This document shows positions 1-5,365 of a stretch of 6,294 nucleotides of DNA, one piece after another; within the stretch, counting starts at the first letter, position 1, and every line of letters starts with the position of its first letter. Source of the stretch: an uncultured Candidatus Melainabacteria bacterium (GTDB lineage: Bacteria; Cyanobacteriota; Vampirovibrionia; Gastranaerophilales; Gastranaerophilaceae); NCBI GenBank assembly GCA_946186335.1, contig CAMHMW010000106.1, positions 1 through 6,294 on the forward strand, given 5' to 3'. The position numbers and the translations under genes are program-made. The notes below the pieces were generated by a model. The model was not told the DNA's origin and made no database searches. It worked only from the letters and a program-made list of their open reading frames with translations.

Positions 1-53
1 ACTAAAAGAAAGTTCTTACACCCGAGTGATGAATACAAAAGAGGAATCAGAGG

Positions 54-734
54 ATGTTCAGTGTAACAAAAACCCACGAGATAACAGTCGACGTTGTAAT
101 TTTGACAATAAAAAACAACAATATTCAGGTATTACTTGTAAAACGTACGACAGAACCTTTCAAAGGTAAATGGGCAATTCCGGGAGGATACATCAGATTA
201 TCCGAAAATCTTGACGATGCTGCATTGAGAGTTCTGAAAGAAAAAACCGCCGTTGATAACATTTATCTTGAACAACTTTACACTTTCGGCGATCCTCTCC
301 GTCACCCTAACGCCCGTGTCATTACCTGTGCGTATTTTGCCCTTGTCCGTTCGGAAGATATTAAAATCATTTCATCTCCGGAACTTGGCTGGCACAAAGT
401 TTCAGATTTGCCTGCGTTAGCGTATGACCACAAAGAAATTATCCAGTATTCACTAAAACGTACCAGAGAAAGACTTGAACTTTGTCCTGTCGCATATCAG
501 CTTTTACCGGAAAAATTTACGCTTACCGAAATGCAAAAGGCTTATGAACTTATTATGGGTAAAAAGTTGGATAAACGTAATTTCAGAAAGAAAGCTCTTG
601 TTACACCCGGACTTATTGAACTTGAGGAATACACAAAATCATCATCAAAACGTCCCGCAAGATTATACAAGTTCGAAAATATTGAACTGAACTCAAAAAG
701 AGCACATTTCATCAAAAAAGGAGAAAACAAATAA
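54..734 (+). CDS. nrtR: NrtR-like transcriptional regulator: Nudix-fold domain plus C-terminal winged helix
   Basis: The 226-residue protein has the NrtR architecture: a Nudix-fold domain (about residues 8-135) followed by a winged-helix DNA-binding region (about 143-208). The hallmark AIPGGY is at 41-46 and QLYTFGDP at 74-81. The Nudix box spans 45-67. It keeps E51, R59 and E63, but the canonical REUXEEXGU reads RVLKEKTAV, so two catalytic glutamates are replaced (V60, K64) and the glycine by A66. Such decay is known in NrtR proteins, which bind ADP-ribose or related ligands and repress NAD-metabolism genes. A regulator is therefore more likely than a pyrophosphatase, although no NAD gene is visible here. 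The start is supported by an AAGAGGA ribosome site (39-45) eight bases upstream and an in-frame TGA at 30-32. The stop overlaps the secG start (TAATG). Family assignment is firm; the regulon is unknown. Confidence 0.86.
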   Translation: MFSVTKTHEITVDVVILTIKNNNIQVLLVKRTTEPFKGKWAIPGGYIRLSENLDDAALRVLKEKTAVDNIYLEQLYTFGDPLRHPNARVITCAYFALVRSEDIKIISSPELGWHKVSDLPALAYDHKEIIQYSLKRTRERLELCPVAYQLLPEKFTLTEMQKAYELIMGKKLDKRNFRKKALVTPGLIELEEYTKSSSKRPARLYKFENIELNSKRAHFIKKGENK

Positions 735-955
735 TGTTAGTTAATATACTATGGGGTATTTCAACAGCCTCAGCCCTTTTATTAATAGTTTTAATTCTTT
801 TACACTCCCCGAAAGGAGATGGTATTGCGGGAATAGGCGGAGCATCTCACGTTTTTGCTTCTCAAAAAAGTGCCGAAAAAGGACTTAACAAACTGACCGC
901 AATAGTCGGAATAATCTTTGTTGTCTGTGTATTTTTAATCGGAAAAATCCTCTAG
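734..955 (+). CDS. secG: SecG, protein-export translocon subunit
   Basis: This 73-residue protein is of usual SecG length and layout. A hydrophobic helix (about residues 4-23) is followed by the conserved loop with HSPKGDG at 24-30, a glycine-rich stretch (GIAGIGGAS), FASQKSAEKGLNKLT, and a second hydrophobic helix (about 55-72). SecG is the small accessory subunit of the SecYEG channel in the inner membrane and aids SecA-driven protein export. The SPKGDG loop followed by a KSAE..LN motif resembles cyanobacterial SecG, one of the lineage clues in this window. The ATG overlaps the stop of the upstream regulator by one base and has an AAGGAG ribosome site (718-723) ten bases upstream, so the two genes are probably co-transcribed. 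There is no sign of truncation. Confidence 0.93.
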   Translation: MLVNILWGISTASALLLIVLILLHSPKGDGIAGIGGASHVFASQKSAEKGLNKLTAIVGIIFVVCVFLIGKIL

Positions 956-965
956 GGTTTAACTT

Positions 966-1673
966 ATGAATATTTTGGTAACAGGGGCATCAAGAGGTAT
1001 AGGCAGAGCAATTGCGCTTATGCTTAAAGATGCCGGTAATGTTTATGTGACATCCAGAAACGAACGACTTTTAAAGGAACTGGACTGTTGCGGTTATTTT
1101 GTATGCGATTTGGCAAATTCGAAAGATTTACACAAACTGGGAGAGTTTATAAAAGAAAACAAAATTGATGTACTTGTAAACAATGCGGGAGAATACATTT
1201 ATTCCAAAATTGAAGATACCGATTTTGAAAAATTAAACCACATTATTGATGTAAATTTAAAGGCTCCGATGTATTTAACCTCTTGTGCCGTTCCGTATAT
1301 GAAAGAAAATAATTTCGGAAGAATAATAAATATCGGTTCAATTTCAGGAGTAATGGGAGAGGCTTGCGCCTCATCATATTCCGCAACAAAATCAGGACTA
1401 ATCGGATTTGCAAAAGCAACAGGACTTGAACTTGCACAATACGGAATTACCGTAAACACAATTAACCCCGGCTGGGTTGATACCGAACTCGGCAAATCTT
1501 CTATTGATGAAAGCGAATTTAGTGAAGAAGAAATTATAGACTGCATACCCCAAAAACGTTTTGTATCCCCTGACGAGGTTGCTGCTCTTGTTAAATATCT
1601 GATTTCGGATGAAGCCAAAGGAATTACTGGTCAGTCCATAAACCTCTGCGCAGGACTATCCGTCGGGATATAA
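966..1673 (+). CDS. FabG-like short-chain dehydrogenase/reductase (SDR)
   Basis: This is a 235-residue classical SDR with a Rossmann fold. The cofactor motif TGASRGIG is at residues 6-13 and NNAG at 72-75. The catalytic tetrad is N97, S125, Y138 and K142 (YSATK), with the 13-residue Ser-Tyr spacing of FabG. PGW at 168-170 and the C-terminal ITGQSINLCAG complete the family pattern. S30-R31 after the second strand suggests NADPH preference (inference). The closest characterised relative by motifs is 3-oxoacyl-ACP reductase (FabG), which reduces the keto group in fatty-acid elongation. SDRs share these motifs across many substrates, and no acyl-carrier or other fab gene is nearby, so the substrate is left open. 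The gene starts 10 bases after secG with a weak AGGG ribosome site (954-957), consistent with the nrtR-secG transcript. It ends facing the DUF721 gene. Confidence 0.88.
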   Translation: MNILVTGASRGIGRAIALMLKDAGNVYVTSRNERLLKELDCCGYFVCDLANSKDLHKLGEFIKENKIDVLVNNAGEYIYSKIEDTDFEKLNHIIDVNLKAPMYLTSCAVPYMKENNFGRIINIGSISGVMGEACASSYSATKSGLIGFAKATGLELAQYGITVNTINPGWVDTELGKSSIDESEFSEEEIIDCIPQKRFVSPDEVAALVKYLISDEAKGITGQSINLCAGLSVGI

Positions 1674-1694
1674 GTTATTTTTTTAGTTAAAAAA
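1657..1694. terminator. Weak candidate terminator between convergent genes
   Basis: The last codons of the dehydrogenase contain TATCC-GTCG-GGATA (1657-1670), a 5-bp stem with a 4-base loop. Seven bases later comes a run of seven T (1678-1684). That T run pairs with a run of six A (1689-1694) in an AT-only hairpin that reads the same on either strand, as expected for a shared terminator between convergent genes. The stem is short and the gap to the T run is long, so this is suggestive only. Confidence 0.35.
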
Positions 1695-1700
1695 TTTCCG

Positions 1701-2045
1701 TTATCCGTTTTCAATTTCTTCTTCAACCCATTTTTTCGCATCAAAGCGTAAATCAGTAAGTTTCATATTTAAAGATTCTACATAGGGTTTAAATTTTGTA
1801 AGAAGTTGAGTTTTTCTGAGCAGAAGTTCCTGTGCAACAGTCGGAGTTTTACAGGCAATTACCATAATTGAACCCTTTACCATTGAATAAGGTTTTGAAT
1901 TATCGGAAAACTTTTCGCCTGCAACTTTATTCCAGAATTTACACAAATTCGATCTTGTAACAGCCTTCCTTATTGCCGCATCCTTCATCATTTTGGCAAT
2001 AATTTCATCAATATTTTGAAAGTTTGTGTACAAAATTTTTTTCAT
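1701..2045 (-). CDS. DUF721 (DciA-like) domain protein
   Basis: The 114-residue protein matches the DUF721 pattern. It has an N-terminal helical part (NIDEIIAKMMKD), W38 followed by VAGE (41-44), a KP pair at 51-52, a strand-rich GSIMVIACKTPTVAQEL core (58-74) and a final NMKLTDLRFDAKK segment. Members of this family include DciA, which loads or assists the replicative helicase DnaB in bacteria lacking DnaC. For short DUF721 proteins outside the studied groups, that role is only presumed. The length is ordinary for the family. The gene is alone on the - strand, converging with the dehydrogenase and diverging from nrnA. No Shine-Dalgarno sequence precedes the start; the bases just upstream read CTGTAAAATTA on the coding strand. 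The first ATG is kept because the domain begins close to it. Confidence 0.75.
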   Translation of the reverse strand: MKKILYTNFQNIDEIIAKMMKDAAIRKAVTRSNLCKFWNKVAGEKFSDNSKPYSMVKGSIMVIACKTPTVAQELLLRKTQLLTKFKPYVESLNMKLTDLRFDAKKWVEEEIENG

Positions 2046-2049
2046 TAAT

Positions 2050-2084
2050 TTTACAGACCAATTTTTTATGTTACTATTTTGGAA
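2050..2084 (+). promoter_or_regulatory. Predicted nrnA promoter giving a leaderless mRNA
   Basis: A -35-like TTTACA (2050-2055; five of six consensus bases) is followed after 16 bases by TACTAT (2072-2077; four of six, including the key second A and last T). A TG one base upstream (2069-2070) makes an extended -10. Six bases separate the -10 from the ATG at 2084, so a start site 6-7 bases downstream falls on or beside the A of the start codon. The lack of any Shine-Dalgarno sequence agrees with this. The pattern is seen; promoter activity is inferred. Confidence 0.5.
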
Positions 2085-3055
2085 TGAGCATTGAACAATT
2101 AGATTTTAGCATAAAAAATTCCAAAAACATACTACTTGTATCCCATATAAATCCTGACGGAGATACACTGGGTTCTATGTGCGGATTTTATTCTCTGATA
2201 AAAGATAATTACAAAAAAAACTGTGATATGGCGGCAGTATCGGATATTCCCGTAACTTATTCATTTCTGCCGTACATCGACAAAGCCAAAAATATAAACG
2301 ATATTGATACCTCAAGAGAATACGATTTGGTAATTAATCTTGATATTGCCGATATCGGAAGATGTGCTGATGCCAAAATTCTGTTTGAAAAAGCAAAAAA
2401 GACAATAAACATTGACCACCACGAAACAAATATCGGGTATGCGGATATAAACATCATTCAACCCGATGCGGCAGCAACAGCGGAAGTCTTGGTTGAAATA
2501 AGCGAAAAATTAGGGCTGAAAATTTCAAAAGAAACCGCCACCTGCCTTTATGTCGGAATTATGACAGATACCGGCTGTTTCAGATTTTCAAATACAACAC
2601 AAAAAACAATGGAATATGCGGGAAAAATGATTTCCTCAGGACTAAATCCCGCAGAAATATATCAAAAATGCTACGAATCAAACTCAAAAAATTTGGTACT
2701 TTTCCAAAGTTATTGCGTAAATAAGGCACAGTTCTCAAACGATGATAAAATTGCTTATACAATCATTTATAAAAAAGATTTTGAAAAATTCCGCAATGAC
2801 GGGGAAGATTTTACCGAAGGTTTAACCGAGAAATTAAGGGCAATAAAAACAACGGAAATTGCATTTGTTGTCAAAGAACTCAGTGCTAATCTGTCAAAAG
2901 TTTCAATGCGGAGCAGACAGGTGAACATCGCTCAGATATGCTCATCCTTCGGCGGCGGGGGACACAAACTTGCCGCAGGAGCAGTCATAAAGGCAAATCC
3001 TGATAATGCCGTTAAACTAATTCTGGAAGAAATTAAAAGTAAAAATTTATGTTAA
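2084..3055 (+). CDS. nrnA: DHH/DHHA1 phosphoesterase, NrnA-type oligoribonuclease/pAp phosphatase
   Basis: The 323-residue protein has the size and motif order of NrnA. SHINPDGDTLGS (20-31) supplies metal ligands H21, D25 and D27. LDIAD follows (86-90, D87), then DHH (111-113) and TDTGCFRFSNT (161-171, D162). The C-terminal DHHA1 domain carries GGGGH at 290-294, which binds the nucleic-acid end. NrnA enzymes are cytosolic, Mn-dependent, and degrade short RNA oligonucleotides. Many also dephosphorylate 3'-phosphoadenosine 5'-phosphate; which activity dominates cannot be read here. An in-frame ATG at 2024 would add 20 residues (MCTKFFSLIL...) that overlap the divergent gene and resemble no DHH N-terminus, so 2084 is preferred; the protein then begins MSIEQL about 20 residues before the first motif. 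The end overlaps the yihY start by 7 bases, pointing to translational coupling. Confidence 0.9.
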   Translation: MSIEQLDFSIKNSKNILLVSHINPDGDTLGSMCGFYSLIKDNYKKNCDMAAVSDIPVTYSFLPYIDKAKNINDIDTSREYDLVINLDIADIGRCADAKILFEKAKKTINIDHHETNIGYADINIIQPDAAATAEVLVEISEKLGLKISKETATCLYVGIMTDTGCFRFSNTTQKTMEYAGKMISSGLNPAEIYQKCYESNSKNLVLFQSYCVNKAQFSNDDKIAYTIIYKKDFEKFRNDGEDFTEGLTEKLRAIKTTEIAFVVKELSANLSKVSMRSRQVNIAQICSSFGGGGHKLAAGAVIKANPDNAVKLILEEIKSKNLC

Positions 3056-3969
3056 AAAAATTTTTAAAATATAAAAGTGTGAGAGCACTGATAAGATTTA
3101 TAAAATCAATTATTGACAACGATTTCTACGGAATGGCCGCAGAAATGGGTTTTATGCTCGTTGTAGGATTTTTCCCGTTTATGCTTTTTTTAATGGCAGT
3201 TTTCGGCTGGATGGGAAACCGCTCTTATCTTGATTCGGTTTTAAGAGTTATGTCAAGCATTATGCCCCATCAGGCAATGAACCTTTTACATTCCGTACTG
3301 GAAGAAACAATGATTTTTAATCACGGAAAACTTCTTGCCATAATCGGTATCATAACAACTATCGTGCTTTCAACAAACGGAGTTGCCGTTATTCTGAAAG
3401 GCTTAAACAGAGCATACAAAGTTGAAGAAACAAGAAATTTTGTTTACACAAGAATCTTATCGTTCTTAATGCTTCTTGTTAACGTTCTTGTACTATTTTT
3501 GACGATTAACGTAATCATTTTCGGTAAAGTTATTGTTATGTTTCTGGTCGCACATTTTAATATGTCAAAGGGAACGGCAATTATGATATTGACCCTGCGT
3601 TGGCCAATATCTTTTTTGGCATTATACGTAATGGCATTTTTGAGTTATTACATCCTGCCAGACCTTCGGGGAAACGAAGCATTTAAACGTAAAAGCGCCC
3701 TACCGGGAACTATATTTTTTACAACATTCTGGTTATTAGGTTCATGGGGATTTTCAATATATGTCAACAATTTGAGTACGTACAACATCGTATATGGTAC
3801 AATCGGTGCGTTTTTTATCCTTATGATTTGGTTATACTACACTTCAATTCTTCTTTTAATCGGAGGGGAAATAAATTCGCAGGTTTATAACAGACTTTCA
3901 CACCGTTCGGAAGAAATTAAAGAGGAACTTGCCAACCTCAGATTACGCCAAAAACACTTCGGACGGTAA
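3049..3969 (+). CDS. YihY/UPF0761 family inner-membrane protein
   Basis: This 306-residue protein is strongly hydrophobic with about six membrane segments (roughly residues 31-54, 94-116, 134-165, 172-203, 208-232 and 248-273). It has a basic N-terminus and a charged C-terminal tail. Family hallmarks are the early YGMAAEMGFM segment, the ALPGT motif (207-211) before the fifth segment, and YGTIGAFF...LLIGGEINS (249-277) in the last. The family, once called Rbn/BrkB, was mis-assigned as ribonuclease BN; its true function is unknown, with transport or envelope roles suggested. I therefore assign no reaction. The ATG lies inside the last codons of nrnA (ATGTTAA) with no Shine-Dalgarno sequence, so expression probably depends on nrnA translation. 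Length and ends look complete. Confidence 0.87.
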   Translation: MLKKFLKYKSVRALIRFIKSIIDNDFYGMAAEMGFMLVVGFFPFMLFLMAVFGWMGNRSYLDSVLRVMSSIMPHQAMNLLHSVLEETMIFNHGKLLAIIGIITTIVLSTNGVAVILKGLNRAYKVEETRNFVYTRILSFLMLLVNVLVLFLTINVIIFGKVIVMFLVAHFNMSKGTAIMILTLRWPISFLALYVMAFLSYYILPDLRGNEAFKRKSALPGTIFFTTFWLLGSWGFSIYVNNLSTYNIVYGTIGAFFILMIWLYYTSILLLIGGEINSQVYNRLSHRSEEIKEELANLRLRQKHFGR

Positions 3970-3970
3970 T

Positions 3971-4002
3971 CAAATCGGGCTGATTTGCAAAAACATTATG
4001 TT
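3971..4002. repeat. Two inverted repeats upstream of prfA
   Basis: CAAATC (3971-3976) and GATTTG (3982-3987) form a perfect 6-bp inverted repeat around GGGCT. Next to it, AACATTATGTT (3992-4002) is an 11-base palindrome with a single central base. Both sit just after the yihY stop, and the first overlaps the predicted prfA -35. They could be operator half-sites, a small 3'-end hairpin for the upstream mRNA, or chance; no T run follows, so an ordinary intrinsic terminator is unlikely. Confidence 0.4.
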
Positions 4003-4020
4003 CTTGTTAATCTTAAAGTA
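3985..4020 (+). promoter_or_regulatory. Predicted prfA promoter giving a leaderless mRNA
   Basis: TTGCAA (3985-3990, four of six -35 bases) is followed by 17 bases and TAATCT (4008-4013, three of six -10 bases, keeping the first two and the last). A TG lies one base upstream of the -10 (4005-4006). The -10 ends six bases before the ATG at 4020, exactly as at nrnA, and there is no Shine-Dalgarno sequence. The hexamers are weaker than at nrnA; the shared geometry is the main support. Confidence 0.4.
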
Positions 4021-5102
4021 TGAAAGATATGTTAGATAAGATTCTTCAGATAGAGAAGAAGTATAAAGAATTGGGCGAAACGCTCTCAGACCCTGCCGTA
4101 ATACAGGATTATAACCGTTTCAGAGATTTGTCAAAACAAAGAAAATCAATGGAAGAAACTGTTAATCTGTACTACGAATGGAAACAGACAACAGAAGCCA
4201 TTGAAGATGCAAAAGAGATGCTTCACGAAGAAAAAGATGAAGAAATGCGTTCGTTTTTAAAAGCCGAAATGGAAGAAAATGAAGCAAAACTTCCGGTTTT
4301 TGAAGAAAAAATGAAGATTCTTCTTTTGCCCCGCGACCCTATGGATGACAAAGATATCATGCTTGAAATCCGCGGCGGTGCAGGAGGAGATGAGGCAAAC
4401 ATCTTTGCAGGCGATTTGGCAAGAATGTACCTGAAATTTGCAGACAAACAGGGGTGGCAAACCCAAATACTTTCCAAAACAGAATGTGAAGCCGGCGGAT
4501 ACTCCGAAATTATTATTTCAATAAAGGGAGATGCCGTATATTCACAGTTAAAATACGAATCAGGAGTACACAGAGTCCAAAGAGTACCCGAAACGGAATC
4601 TCAGGGCAGAGTACATACCTCAACCGCAACAGTTGCGGTTATGCCGGAAGTTGATGATGTTGAAATTGAAATCAAGCCCGAAGATATTGAAATGTCAACG
4701 GCACGTTCAGGTGGTGCGGGCGGACAAAATGTTAACAAGGTTGAAACCGCAGCAAGACTTTTCCACAAACCGACAGGGATTATGATTTTCTGCACGGAAG
4801 AACGTTCTCAACTTCAAAACAAAGAACGTGCAATGCAAATTTTACGTTCAAAATTGTACGATATGGAAGTCCAAAAACAAATGCAGGAAATAACCGACCT
4901 TCGCCGCTCACAAGTCGGGACAGGCGACCGTTCGGAACGTATAAGAACATACAATTTCCCGCAGGGACGTCTGACAGATCACCGTATCGGTCACAACCTC
5001 AACGTATGGACAGTTATTGACGGCGATTTGGAAGAACTTATAGGATTGCTGATTGAATACGACCAAAAACTGAAGTTGGAAAAATTGGCACAAACAGAAT
5101 AG
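4020..5102 (+). CDS. prfA: Peptide chain release factor 1 (RF1)
   Basis: The 360-residue protein has full RF1 length and domain order. Residues 1 to about 100 are a helical N-terminal domain with coiled-coil character. Then come [15 protein letters not shown] (119-133), the codon-recognition tripeptide of PxT type (PET, 190-192) within [18 protein letters not shown], and the universal GGQ at 234-236. Q236 is the glutamine methylated by PrmC in other bacteria. PxT marks RF1, which reads UAA and UAG, rather than RF2 (SPF). The stretch [18 protein letters not shown] (248-265) resembles cyanobacterial RF1. An ATG at 4029 ([12 protein letters not shown]) would match the start of many RF1 proteins; I keep 4020 because the promoter geometry points to it, but either is possible. 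The stop is UAG, which RF1 itself reads. ylxR follows after 8 bases. Confidence 0.95.
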   Translation: MKDMLDKILQIEKKYKELGETLSDPAVIQDYNRFRDLSKQRKSMEETVNLYYEWKQTTEAIEDAKEMLHEEKDEEMRSFLKAEMEENEAKLPVFEEKMKILLLPRDPMDDKDIMLEIRGGAGGDEANIFAGDLARMYLKFADKQGWQTQILSKTECEAGGYSEIIISIKGDAVYSQLKYESGVHRVQRVPETESQGRVHTSTATVAVMPEVDDVEIEIKPEDIEMSTARSGGAGGQNVNKVETAARLFHKPTGIMIFCTEERSQLQNKERAMQILRSKLYDMEVQKQMQEITDLRRSQVGTGDRSERIRTYNFPQGRLTDHRIGHNLNVWTVIDGDLEELIGLLIEYDQKLKLEKLAQTE

Positions 5103-5110
5103 AGGATATA

Positions 5111-5365
5111 TTGACAGAAAGATGTTGTGCCGCCTGCCGGCAGGTAAAAGACAGAAAAGACCTGATAAAAATTACGGTTAACCACAAAGACGGAAGTATT
5201 ATTGTTAATCCTGATTCCTTAACATTTGGCAGATCCGCATATCTTTGTTATAATAAATCTTGTATAGAGGAAGCCTTTAAAAAAAATAAACTGGCAAAGC
5301 AACTAAAAACCTCTGTACCAAACGAATTGAAAGGACAATTACTGAATGAGTTACGAAACGATTAG
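5111..5365 (+). CDS. ylxR: YlxR (DUF448) RNA-binding family protein
   Basis: This 84-residue protein has the YlxR signature: RCCAACRQVKDRKDLIKI near the start (cysteines 5, 6 and 9), GRSAYLC at 40-46 (usual form GRGAYLC) and a second cysteine at 51, followed by a lysine-rich helix and AKQLKTSVP. YlxR proteins are small cytosolic proteins encoded between nusA and infB in most bacteria. They have been described as RNA-binding or nucleoid-associated; the precise role is unsettled. The start is TTG: no in-frame ATG lies before the signature, and AGAGGA (5101-5106) sits four bases upstream. The gene lies 8 bases after prfA and overlaps infB by 20 bases, so prfA-ylxR-infB is most likely one transcript. 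The TTG may keep YlxR output below that of its neighbours (inference). Confidence 0.88.
   Translation: MTERCCAACRQVKDRKDLIKITVNHKDGSIIVNPDSLTFGRSAYLCYNKSCIEEAFKKNKLAKQLKTSVPNELKGQLLNELRND
5133..5144. repeat. GC-rich 12-base perfect palindrome in ylxR
   Basis: CCTGCCGGCAGG is its own reverse complement and lies 22 bases after the TTG start of ylxR. It stands out as GC-only apart from one T and one A in an AT-rich region. It encodes part of the conserved ACRQ motif, so protein constraint may explain it. Confidence 0.5.

Noticed and set aside
1199..1618. 139-codon open frame on the - strand inside the dehydrogenase gene
   Set aside because: The + strand encodes a complete SDR with all catalytic motifs; the antisense product matches no family I know.
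2024..2083. Upstream in-frame ATG extending nrnA by 20 residues
   Set aside because: The extension overlaps the divergent DUF721 gene, has no homology to DHH N-termini, and contains the likely promoter.
2046..2083. - strand promoter for DUF721 using TAAAAT two bases before its ATG
   Set aside because: A start site 6-7 bases after that hexamer would fall inside the coding region, and no -35 is found at the right distance; no promoter is called.
3971..3987. CAAATC/GATTTG hairpin as an intrinsic terminator for yihY
   Set aside because: The stem is AT-rich and only 6 bp, and it is followed by CAAAAACATT rather than a T run, so it does not fit a Rho-independent terminator.
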